Source of the DNA: an uncultured Thiohalocapsa sp.
GTDB lineage: Bacteria; Pseudomonadota; Gammaproteobacteria; Chromatiales; Chromatiaceae
Assembly (NCBI RefSeq): GCF_913062725.1
Contig: NZ_CAJXWY010000022.1
Coordinates: forward strand, 1 to 61,677
Reading direction: 5' to 3'
DNA length: 61,677 nucleotides
Both the position numbers and the translations under genes were made by a program. This document shows positions 18,155 to 26,069 of this stretch, piece by piece (within the stretch, counting starts at the first letter, position 1; the number at the start of each line of letters is the position of its first letter). The notes under the pieces are model-generated. The model worked only from the letters and a program-made list of their open reading frames with translations. It did no database searches and was not told the origin of the DNA.

Positions 18155-20650
18155 CTACGGCGGAAATGGCAGGTCTTCGAACGGATTGGGCGTGCTGCCG
18201 TCCCCGAGCAGGTCGAGCAGCATGTCTGTCGCGGCATCGGGGCCCATCATGCGCTCGATCTCCTTGACGGAACGGATCAGCTCCGGCGGCGCCCCGAAGA
18301 TCTCCAAGGCCCTCTTGATGCCGATGGTGCGGATAATGTCGACGATATCCGGGGGAAGGCCCTCGTCATCATCCTCGGCGAAATCGTCCGCAAAGATGGG
18401 CGGCAGCGATGGGACGGGGATTGGGCCGCCACCCAGGCCGCCGCGGGGGCCAAATGCCGGCAGCGCCTCTTCGATGCGTATCGCCGTGCGCATCTCGCCG
18501 TTGGCGCGGGCGCGATCGAGTGCCGCCTCGAGGCCCCACAGGTCCTTCATCGAGCGGTAGTCGAAGCCGTCGGGGTATTTGGCCTCGAAACGGTGTAGCT
18601 CGAAGATCGGCTCGTTGCGCCACCGCTTGCGTCCCGCGTTCGCCGCCTGTTGCCGTGCCCGGTCGAGCTCGTGGCGCGCGAGCGTTTCGCAGGCCGCTTC
18701 TAGCTCCACACGGGACAACTGATCCCAAGGTGTCCTGGACGTCAGCGCTGCCTCGAGCATCCTGAGGGTTGCGTCGCTCAGATTCAGGTCGTCGTCTCGC
18801 GCACTGCGCAGACGGGTCATGGTGGCGGCAAGGTCGTCTCGGTCGCGGGCCTTGGGTTTCTTCAGCTTGAGCTGATTGTCGACCGTGCCGAGCCATAAGC
18901 CGATCGCATCGGCGGCCAGCGCCAACTCGAGCCGATCGGCGAGTGCGATGTCCTGGCCCTGGAACTGATCGCGCAGCGCGCGCACGCCATCCGGATCACC
19001 GTCGACGATCGACAGCAGCGCGGTCATCAGCGCGATGCGCTTGCTGATCGTCGTGTCGCGGGCCCAGCTCGCGGCCTCGGCCAACTCCTTGCGTGCCAGA
19101 TCGCCCCGGCCCTTCGTCTGCTGCTTGCGCGCGTGGGCCAAATGGGCATTGACCAGACGCCGACGCACGCCGCTGTTAATCGGGTCGATATCGAGGATAC
19201 GCCGCGCGAGACCCGCCGCCTTCTTGAACGAGCGGGCATCCAGCGCGATGTCCATCGCGGCCTCCAGCACGCCCATGTCTCGAGGCCACCGCTCCTGCGC
19301 CTGCTCCAGCAGCCGGCGCGCGTTCTTCAATTGGCGGCCCCGGCGGTAGAAGTGGATCAGGCGCAGGTAGGTGGCCTGATCGTCCGGGTCCCAGGAAAGG
19401 CTCGCCTCGAGGTACTCGGCGGCGATGGTGTCGAACTCTTCGGGATGGCCGCTGGGCTGCGCCGGCGGGCCGAGCATGTTGCCTTGCGCATCGGCGTGAC
19501 GCAGCAGCAGCGCGATGCGCAGGGCCAGGTCCGGATCCTTGCGCTGGTGCCACTGGCGCTCGAGGAAGGCCGCGCAATCCCGCCAGCGCTCTAGCAGCAG
19601 CCAAGGGTCGCGGTTCGTGTCCGTGCGCCATGCCGTGAGCAATGCCTGTTCGAAGTGGTTGGGCGCTTTGCCGCCGCACTCGCGCAGCCAATGGATGCTC
19701 TCGGGTGACCGATCACTGGCGATCAGGCTCAGCGACTTGCGCCTCACCCAGTCGGCGCCCAGCACCGGTTGGTGCTGATGCAGCAGGCAGATCAGTGCCT
19801 TCGGCGGCGGGTCATCGCCCAAGGCGTGGAGTGCTTGCCAGACGGCAATGCGTTCCGACGGCCAGCCGCGCAGCACGGCGGCGACTCGACGCTCGGCCGG
19901 CTTGGCGGTTGCTGCGGCACCCAGAAACTCGTGCTCGGGCAGCAGGCTCAGTATCGCGGCCCGCCTGAGCGGCGCGAAGCCGGAATCGTCGTCGATGCGA
20001 TCGAGTAGGGCCTTGGCCTCTGCGGGCGCCGTGGGCTGAAGCAGCAGCGCCTTCAAAATCTGCGCCCAGTCGCGATAGGGCGAGCGGAAGGGGATCTCGG
20101 CGAGCGCGGCGCGCACGGCCTCATCATCGCCATCACAATAGCCGGCGAGCGCCGTCAGCGCGGGTGCGGCGTGGCGGCGGATCGGATCGTCGTCGGGCAG
20201 GCGCTCAAGCATCGCGTCGTCGCCGCCCAGTATGCGAGCTGCCAGCTGCGCGCGGATCTGTTCGCGTTGTTCGCGAGGCAGAGCGCCGTCGCCGTCTTCG
20301 GCGAGTAGCGCGACGGCTGCGTCCAGTCGGTCTAGGCGGACAAGCAGGGCCGCATGCCCCGGCGCCAGCGGCAGCTGCGGATCGAGGGCGGCGCGATTCT
20401 CCCAGATGGCCAGGGCCTCCTTCAGCATGCCCTTCTCGGTCAGCTCACCAGCGCGTCCGGCATAGGCATCGGCAAGCCTTAACCGCCAGTCGGCGCGGTC
20501 CTCGCGCTTTGACAGCTCCTTGTAGGCGGTGATGGCATCGCGCCAGCGTTGGGCATCGAGTGCCTCTTGGGCGCGCTCGGTGAGGATCGGTGTGGCGATC
20601 TCATGCGACCCGCCGACGCGACCCTTGCGCCGCTTGTGTTTCTTGGTCAT
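18155..20650 (-). CDS. Large TPR-type protein heading the divergent Hsp70 operon
   Basis: An 831-residue soluble protein built almost entirely of helical repeats. TPR-like units are clearest at residues 25-95 and about 400-500 (for example DQATYLRLIHFYRRGRQLKNARRLLEQAQERWPRDMGVLEAAMDIAL). The start is very basic (MTKKHKRRKGR). Toward the end is a Gly/Pro-rich acidic linker (about 722-755) and a helical tail. It is the first gene of the operon with J-like, GrpE, Hsp70 and zinc-ribbon genes; a client-binding or scaffold role is inferred from this context. I do not recognise a named family beyond TPR. Confidence 0.75.
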   Translation of the reverse strand: MTKKHKRRKGRVGGSHEIATPILTERAQEALDAQRWRDAITAYKELSKREDRADWRLRLADAYAGRAGELTEKGMLKEALAIWENRAALDPQLPLAPGHAALLVRLDRLDAAVALLAEDGDGALPREQREQIRAQLAARILGGDDAMLERLPDDDPIRRHAAPALTALAGYCDGDDEAVRAALAEIPFRSPYRDWAQILKALLLQPTAPAEAKALLDRIDDDSGFAPLRRAAILSLLPEHEFLGAAATAKPAERRVAAVLRGWPSERIAVWQALHALGDDPPPKALICLLHQHQPVLGADWVRRKSLSLIASDRSPESIHWLRECGGKAPNHFEQALLTAWRTDTNRDPWLLLERWRDCAAFLERQWHQRKDPDLALRIALLLRHADAQGNMLGPPAQPSGHPEEFDTIAAEYLEASLSWDPDDQATYLRLIHFYRRGRQLKNARRLLEQAQERWPRDMGVLEAAMDIALDARSFKKAAGLARRILDIDPINSGVRRRLVNAHLAHARKQQTKGRGDLARKELAEAASWARDTTISKRIALMTALLSIVDGDPDGVRALRDQFQGQDIALADRLELALAADAIGLWLGTVDNQLKLKKPKARDRDDLAATMTRLRSARDDDLNLSDATLRMLEAALTSRTPWDQLSRVELEAACETLARHELDRARQQAANAGRKRWRNEPIFELHRFEAKYPDGFDYRSMKDLWGLEAALDRARANGEMRTAIRIEEALPAFGPRGGLGGGPIPVPSLPPIFADDFAEDDDEGLPPDIVDIIRTIGIKRALEIFGAPPELIRSVKEIERMMGPDAATDMLLDLLGDGSTPNPFEDLPFPP

Positions 20651-20880
20651 GAGGAACGGTTGGATATGGCCATTCGGGCGGTCCCGTGCGCGCTGGCCCA
20701 GGATCGCTCATGTCGTTCGTTGGCGAGCAGTCGAGCCTGGGCAAACCGGCCACCGCCGCGGACAACCGACAGCCTACCATCTTCAGTCATCCGGGCAAGC
20801 GCCTGGTCGCCCGGTCCGTGGTTGTTCAGTCAGCGCCGGTGCGCAGCGCCTCGGGTCCCTCGACCCCAAGCTCCTCGAAG

Positions 20881-21450
20881 TCAGCAAGCCGTCGAGCGGT
20901 CGGGCAGCTGGGGAGGGGGGTGGCGCCTCGTCTCGAGCCGCAAAGATGTCAGCCCTGACGCCGACACCGCCTGCATCAAGGCCGCCAACAGTCGCCGCGC
21001 ATGGCCTTCGCGGCGATGCTCCCGCCGCACATAGAGACTCGCCAGCTCGAGGGATGGTCCGTCCCAGCCCGTGTCCCAAACGTTCAACGCGACCGTGCCG
21101 ACACGCACCCCAGCGGCGAGCAGCCAATAGGATGTATACCAGCGGCAGCGCCGTGGATCGGTGATGCGCTCACCCGGCAGCAGTAGCCGCTGCGACCAGG
21201 CATCGATGTCGGCCGCCGACAGCGCATCCGGGTCCGGCAGCGAGGCCGGGTCATGCACGCGATTGTCCAGATAGCTGCAGAGCTCATGGGCGCGCCAGCG
21301 CGTGCAGTCGTCGGCATCGTCCAGGTCCAGGGGCATGACTGCCGGCACAGCGTCGCGCATCAGTGTCTCGACCCGATCATGGAGCTGTGCCAGTTCCGCG
21401 TCTTCGAGCATCGTGGGCGTCTCCGCTTGAAGCAAAGCCATCGCGGTCAT
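20881..21450 (-). CDS. GNAT N-acetyltransferase, C-terminus probably frameshifted
   Basis: 189 residues as read. Residues about 105-172 have the GNAT core: RVGTVALNVWD, then LELASLYVRREHRREGHARRLLAALM, the acetyl-CoA binding motif A. The substrate is unknown. The reading frame stops at ..RSTAC shortly after motif A, earlier than most GNATs. Just before this is a run of six C on the coding strand (+ strand G-run near 20915-20920). Removing one base there opens a frame ending ARRLADFEELGVEGPEALRTGAD, which looks more like a GNAT C-terminus. Either the gene is a recent frameshift mutant, or the base count is a sequencing error, or the short form is real. Confidence 0.6.
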   Translation of the reverse strand: MTAMALLQAETPTMLEDAELAQLHDRVETLMRDAVPAVMPLDLDDADDCTRWRAHELCSYLDNRVHDPASLPDPDALSAADIDAWSQRLLLPGERITDPRRCRWYTSYWLLAAGVRVGTVALNVWDTGWDGPSLELASLYVRREHRREGHARRLLAALMQAVSASGLTSLRLETRRHPPPQLPDRSTAC

Positions 21451-21452
21451 AC

Positions 21453-21650
21453 GAATTGCCTGAGCCCGATGTAAAAGCCATAAGAGAGGGGGTTGGTTTT
21501 TCTCAGTCTAAATTTGCCGCATTAATTGGCGTCAATGTCCGTACATTGCAAAACTGGGAGCAAGGTCATCGACGTCCAACTGGCCCAGCTAAAGTATTAC
21601 TGAGACTCGTGCAATCTGATCCCGTATCGGTATTTAAGAACTTGCACATC
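21453..21650 (+). pseudogene. Remnant of a HigA/NadS-type XRE antitoxin
   Basis: In this frame the DNA encodes ELPEPDVKAIREGVGF through about residue 66, including SQSKFAALIGVNVRTLQNWEQG, the helix-turn-helix of HigA/NadS-family antitoxins with its RRPTGPAKVLL tail. No start codon precedes it in frame within the similar region: the first 25-30 residues of such antitoxins are missing, and the frame runs on into the neighbouring gene. The segment is AT-rich (many T/A third positions), unlike both flanking genes. It fills the gap between the GNAT start and the DUF349 stop, with no toxin gene beside it. I read it as a fragment of an acquired toxin-antitoxin pair. Confidence 0.75.
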
Positions 21651-21657
21651 TCCGCCG

Positions 21658-24537
21658 TCAGCCGGTTGCCATCGCCGCCGGCCGCAGGCTATCGACGATG
21701 CGTGCCAGGCGGGTGTCGAGGTCAGCCGCCGGCGTCGCCGGCGCTAGGGCGTGCCACTGCCGCAGCAGTTCCAGCGGCTGTTCGTCTGCGCCGGCGTTGT
21801 CGCCGTCGGACATGCGCGCCTTGAGCCGCTGCACCTGACGCGCCATCCGCTCGGCCTCCAGCTCGGGCGGCGAGTCGACGCCGGCGGCGATCTCGAGTCG
21901 CAGACAGAGCGCGCGACGTTGCTCGAGGGCGGTCGACATCCGCGTGCGTAATCGCTCCAGGGCGTCGGCGTCGCCGCCGGCCGCCGCCTGCAGCAGGTCG
22001 GCGGCGTCCCGCAGGGCCCGTGCGGCGTCGGTGTCGGCGTCCCCTTGCGGCAGGGCCTCCCACGCGGCCGCCAATGTTGCGGCGTCCGGCGGCGGCGCGG
22101 CGTCGTCCAGCAGACGTTGTGCCGTCGCGTCGCACCAGGCGGCGCGGCGCTCCAGGGTCTCGAGCTGCGCCCATTGGGCCGACGCCACCAGGGCCTGCAA
22201 CCTGTCGTGCGCGGCGTCCCGGGCCTGCTGCCAGCGGCGGTTCAGGCTTTGCATCTTCGCCTTGGGCAGATGCAGCCCTTCGGTGTCCTGCCAGTGCTGC
22301 GCCTGCTCGCGCAGGGCCGCGCGCAGGGCAGTGGCCGTGGTGGCCTGGGTGGTGGCCTGCTCCAGGGCGTGGCAGATGGCTTCGCGGTTGGCGAGATTCT
22401 GGTCCAGCTCGGCATTACGGGCGCGCTGCGCCGCCTCGCGACGGGCGAAGACCGCATCTGCGGCGGCGCGGAATTCCTGCCACAGGGCGTTCTCGTCGCG
22501 CTTGCGCCCCGTGACCGTGGGCTGCCATTGGCGCTGCAGGGCCTTGGCGGACTCCATGGCGGCGCGCAGGTCCGGCGCATCCACCAGTTGCTGCATCTGC
22601 GCGATGAGCGCGCGCCGCTCGGCGAGGTTGCGCTCGCGCTCGGCGTCCAGGGCCTCGTCCAGCCGGCGCAGTGATTTACGAAAGCGCCCCTCCAGCGGGC
22701 GGCGGTGGTCGCGGCGCCGGGGGCCGGAGGCCGGCGCCTGGGCGGGCTCCAGCGCCGCCCAGGCCTGGCGCATTTCGCGGGCCGCGCGCATGGCCTTCTT
22801 CCAGTCCATGCGCTCCCAGTCCACCTGGTCCAGGAAGGCCTCCAGCTGCAGGCACAGGGCCTCGCGCTGCTGGCGGTTGGCGGCCTGGAGCTTGGCCTGG
22901 GCGTCGTAGAAGGGCTGGCAGCGGCCGCGAATGGTCTCGGCGGCGGCGCGGAAGCGCTGCCAGAGGGCGTCGTCCGCCGGTGCGCCGTTGCGATCGAGGC
23001 TGCGCCAGTCGTCCTGCAGCTCCGCCAGCCGATGCGCCAGGGGCTCGAGGGCGTGGTTGGTATCGGCGGCGAGGCGCTCGAGCTCTTCGCACAGCGCCTG
23101 GCGGCGGGTGTCGGCGCCCCAGCGCCGCCAGCGCTGGAGCTCCTTGAGCTGCGGGGCGATGTCTTTGAGGTGGCCCTCGGCGGCGGCGGTTTCGCTCGCC
23201 GGCAGGCCGGCGGCGTGGGCGTGGTCCAGGGTGGCGCGGATGCTCTGGTACAGGGGCTCGGCCTGTTTGAGCCGGCCGGCGGCGAAGTGGGCGTCCAGCT
23301 CGGCGAGGCGCTCGGTGAGCGCGCCGAGCTTGCGGCGCATCTGCTCGCGATGTTTCTTGAGCCGGGTGCTGAGCGTCTCGACGGCGTCGATGGTGGCCGC
23401 GGGTACGTCGCCCGCGGCGCGCAGGTCCTTCAGCCGCCGCTCGCAGGCCCGTACCCGAGGCTGCTCCAATGCGCCGGCCGCCAGGGCATCCTCGGCGTCG
23501 CGGCGCAGCTGCTCGGCGGCGCGCTGGCGCTGGTGCTCGGCGTTGAGCTGCGCCTGGCGGGCGCGGGCGGCGGCCTCGGCCTCGGCATAGGCGCGCTGGT
23601 CCTGGGCGGGGGCGGCGGCGGCGAGTGCCTGCCAGTCACGGGCGATCTGGTGCTGGCGTTCTGTCAGGGCTTGCGGATCCTGCAGGGCGCGCAACTCGGT
23701 GAGTGCGCGGATCAGCTCGGCGCGACGTGCGGCCTCGGCGGCGCTGGCTTCGGCGGCGGCCTGCGCTGCGGCATGCGCCGTCGCCTGGGCCTCATGGGCG
23801 CTCAGAAACGCCGTGCGCAGGCGCTCGCGCCGGCTGCGGCGCTCGGTGTCGAGCTCGGCGCCCAGCTCGGCCTCGATCTCGGTCCACTCCCGGTCCAGGT
23901 GTTGGAGCAGGGCGTGGTCCTGGCTCCACTGCTCGTAACGTCCCAGGCGCTCGAGCTTGTCGCAGATGGCATCGGCTGCGGCGCGCAGCCGACGCGGGCG
24001 CTCTTGCGCCTCGGCCAGGGCGCGCAGACGCTCCTTCACCAGCCGGTAGACGCCCTTGTCGCGCTTGCCGATACGCCGTTGCACCAGCTCCAGCGCGGCG
24101 CGGTCGTGCAGGCGATCGGCGGCGGCGTGGCGATTGGCGGCGAGCGGGTCATCGACGGCGCAGGCGATGAGGTGCTCGGGCTGATGCAGGCGCTCCATGG
24201 CGGCCCGACGAAGCTCGGGCTCGACCGCCTCACGCGACACCTGCACCAGCACGGTTTCGTCGACGATGCCGGCCAGCACTGCGCTGCGCTCGGCCAGTGC
24301 CGGCGCCCGCTCGTCCTGACCGCACAGGAGCCGGCGGAAGCGTGCGGTGGCGAGCTCGCGCACGCCGGCGTCGGTGTCCTCGGCGGCGATGCGCTGCAGC
24401 ACGTCCAGCTCGATCAGCGCACGGCAGGCCTCGCGGCGCGCGGTGGCATCCGGCGCGCTGCACGCGGTCTCGACGAGGGTGGCCGCATCCGGCGGGCGCC
24501 GGTTACGCGTCTTGTCCAGAAGCTGTTTAAAGAACAT
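21658..24537 (-). CDS. DUF349 coiled-coil/helical protein
   Basis: A 959-residue, almost wholly helical protein, rich in Ala, Arg, Glu and Gln. Repeated W-containing motifs such as DALWQRFRAAAETIRGRCQPFYD and NALWQEFRAAADAVFARREAA are the DUF349 units; the N-terminus has HEAT-like helices. Gammaproteobacterial DUF349 proteins of this size are conserved but their function is unclear. I placed the start at MFFKQLLDK (24537), the usual beginning in this family, seven codons after the first Met of the frame. The stop lies eight bases from the HigA remnant. Confidence 0.85.
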   Translation of the reverse strand: MFFKQLLDKTRNRRPPDAATLVETACSAPDATARREACRALIELDVLQRIAAEDTDAGVRELATARFRRLLCGQDERAPALAERSAVLAGIVDETVLVQVSREAVEPELRRAAMERLHQPEHLIACAVDDPLAANRHAAADRLHDRAALELVQRRIGKRDKGVYRLVKERLRALAEAQERPRRLRAAADAICDKLERLGRYEQWSQDHALLQHLDREWTEIEAELGAELDTERRSRRERLRTAFLSAHEAQATAHAAAQAAAEASAAEAARRAELIRALTELRALQDPQALTERQHQIARDWQALAAAAPAQDQRAYAEAEAAARARQAQLNAEHQRQRAAEQLRRDAEDALAAGALEQPRVRACERRLKDLRAAGDVPAATIDAVETLSTRLKKHREQMRRKLGALTERLAELDAHFAAGRLKQAEPLYQSIRATLDHAHAAGLPASETAAAEGHLKDIAPQLKELQRWRRWGADTRRQALCEELERLAADTNHALEPLAHRLAELQDDWRSLDRNGAPADDALWQRFRAAAETIRGRCQPFYDAQAKLQAANRQQREALCLQLEAFLDQVDWERMDWKKAMRAAREMRQAWAALEPAQAPASGPRRRDHRRPLEGRFRKSLRRLDEALDAERERNLAERRALIAQMQQLVDAPDLRAAMESAKALQRQWQPTVTGRKRDENALWQEFRAAADAVFARREAAQRARNAELDQNLANREAICHALEQATTQATTATALRAALREQAQHWQDTEGLHLPKAKMQSLNRRWQQARDAAHDRLQALVASAQWAQLETLERRAAWCDATAQRLLDDAAPPPDAATLAAAWEALPQGDADTDAARALRDAADLLQAAAGGDADALERLRTRMSTALEQRRALCLRLEIAAGVDSPPELEAERMARQVQRLKARMSDGDNAGADEQPLELLRQWHALAPATPAADLDTRLARIVDSLRPAAMATG

Positions 24538-24642
24538 CGGCTGGATGGGGCGGCGCAAAACCTGCGATTGTAGCGGACCCGCGGGCAGGGCGGGTGAACC
24601 GCGACCGCCGGTGTGGCGGCAATTGGAGGCTCAAGTGATGCT

Positions 24643-24686
24643 CAGGAGCCAGACAGGGGCCAGACAGGAGCCGGGCAGGCGCCGCT
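24643..24686. repeat. 11-bp imperfect tandem repeat, four units
   Basis: Units beginning CAGGAGCCAGA, CAGGGGCCAGA, CAGGAGCCGGG and CAGGCGCCGCT lie back to back in the gap between the MBL hydrolase and DUF349 genes. It is a short intergenic microsatellite with no evident function. Confidence 0.5.
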
Positions 24687-24704
24687 TTGGGGCTGATCCG
24701 GCGG

Positions 24705-25343
24705 TCAGGCGCCGGCGGCGACGAAGGGATTGTGGCGGCGCTCCTCGCCGAAGGTGCTCATGGGCCCGTGGCCGGGGATGAAGCGCACGTCGTCGCCGAG
24801 GGGGAACAGCCGCTCGCGGATGCTGCGCAGCAGGTCCGCCTGGTTGCCGCGGGGGAAGTCGCTGCGGCCGATGCCGCCGGCGAAGAGGACGTCGCCCACC
24901 TGCGCCAGGCGGGTCTCGGCGTCGAACAGCACGATGTGCCCGGGGGTGTGGCCGGGGCAATGCAGCACCCGAAGCTGCCGGTGGCCGAGCGTCACCACCG
25001 CGTCGTCGGCGAGCCAGCGCTCGGGCCGAAAGGCCTGGTGCGGCGGAAAGCCGAACATCTGCGCCTGCTGCGGCAGGGCGTCGAGCCAGAAGGCGTCGTC
25101 CGCATGGGGGCCGACGATGGGCAGCCCGAGCTGTTTTGCCAGCGCCGGAGCGGCGCCCACGTGGTCGAGATGGCCGTGGGTGAGCAGGATCAGCACCGGC
25201 TCGGCATGCATGGCGGCCAGGGCGGCGGTGAGACGCTCGGGCTCGCCGCCGGGGTCGACGATGGCCGTGGCGCCCGTGTCCGGACACCGCAACAGGGTAC
25301 AGTTCTGCTGGAAGGGGGTGACGGGGATGATGCGGTAGTCCAC
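24705..25343 (-). CDS. MBL-fold hydrolase, YcbL/glyoxalase II-like
   Basis: 212 residues. Metal-binding motif THGHLDHVG near residues 55-63, a further His in CPGHTPGH near 129-136, Asp in GDVLFAG, and the C-terminal PGHGPMSTFGEERRHNPF. This pattern matches the YcbL branch of glyoxalase II-like proteins, which bind two metals and hydrolyse thioesters; the substrate is not certain. It lacks the long C-terminal domain of true GloB. It is transcribed leftward and followed by the DUF349 gene. Confidence 0.88.
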   Translation of the reverse strand: MDYRIIPVTPFQQNCTLLRCPDTGATAIVDPGGEPERLTAALAAMHAEPVLILLTHGHLDHVGAAPALAKQLGLPIVGPHADDAFWLDALPQQAQMFGFPPHQAFRPERWLADDAVVTLGHRQLRVLHCPGHTPGHIVLFDAETRLAQVGDVLFAGGIGRSDFPRGNQADLLRSIRERLFPLGDDVRFIPGHGPMSTFGEERRHNPFVAAGA

Positions 25344-25403
25344 GGCGGTTGCGCTGCTGGCGTCGGCTGGGGTGATGGGGTGGGGCCCGGCGGCGTTGCG
25401 CCG

Positions 25404-25898
25404 TCAGCGGCCGTTGCGCTTGCGCTTGGCGGCCAGCACCGGGCGCGTGCCGGAGAGGCGGTCGTACCAGGCGAGGCCGTCGCGGTCGAACAGCACCCAG
25501 AGCAGTCCCGCGCCCAGCGGCAGCAGGGTCAGCGCGGCGAGGGCGAGCCGGCGCAGCGCATCGGTGGCGGTGAGGGGGTGGCCATCGGCACGCAGCAGCA
25601 GCGTGCGCCAGCTGCGCATGCCGAGGGTCTGGCGCCCGCCGGTCCAGAAATACACGTAGTAGCCGGCGATCACCGCCAGCAGATAGACCTGAAACAGCAG
25701 GCGCGCCGGGCCGGCGACGGCTTCGCGGCCGGTGAGCAGGTTGAACAGGGTATAGAACACGGCCGCCGCCAGCACCAGCACGCCCACCAGGAGCATGAGG
25801 TCGTAGAGCATGGTGGCGAGCCGGCGCAGCAGGCCCGGGATGCGGGCCCGGGTGAGGTCCGGCAGGGGCTCGGCGGCGGTGGTGATGGTGTCTGTCAT
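25404..25898 (-). CDS. RDD family membrane protein
   Basis: 164 residues with an N-terminal segment RIPGLLRRLATMLYDLMLL, the R..A...D core of the RDD family, and three hydrophobic segments (near 30-55, 68-90 and 115-135), then a basic tail (AAKRKRNGR). The family is of unknown function; some members act in ion exchange or stress tolerance. The same frame stays open far upstream across the sensor kinase, but that is antisense shadow; the ATG at 25898 begins the hydrophobic domain. It is divergent from the two-component genes. Confidence 0.85.
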   Translation of the reverse strand: MTDTITTAAEPLPDLTRARIPGLLRRLATMLYDLMLLVGVLVLAAAVFYTLFNLLTGREAVAGPARLLFQVYLLAVIAGYYVYFWTGGRQTLGMRSWRTLLLRADGHPLTATDALRRLALAALTLLPLGAGLLWVLFDRDGLAWYDRLSGTRPVLAAKRKRNGR

Positions 25899-25980
25899 GA
25901 TTACAGTGTGCCGGCGCATGCGCCGGTTGTCATTGATTTGCTGCATCGGTCTGCGGCGGCGGCGCAAGGTTCCGCCGGGC

Positions 25981-26018
25981 TTGCAGAGGCCTGCAACGGC
26001 AGGTACTTCGGCTAGACT
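25981..26018 (+). promoter_or_regulatory. Possible operator and -10 box before the sensor kinase
   Basis: TTGCAG AGGC CTGCAA (25981-25996) is a perfect 6-bp dyad, and TAGACT (26013-26018) resembles a -10 hexamer 16 bases past the second arm. It lies about 50-90 bases before the sensor kinase. This is suggestive only. Confidence 0.35.
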
Positions 26019-26069
26019 AGGGCCGTTCCAAGAGTCCGCCAAACCCCTGGGAAGCTGCCGAAAACGACC

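Noticed and set aside
21453..21824. Functional HTH regulator gene
   Set aside because: The HTH lacks an N-terminus and runs antisense into the DUF349 gene, so I call it a remnant.
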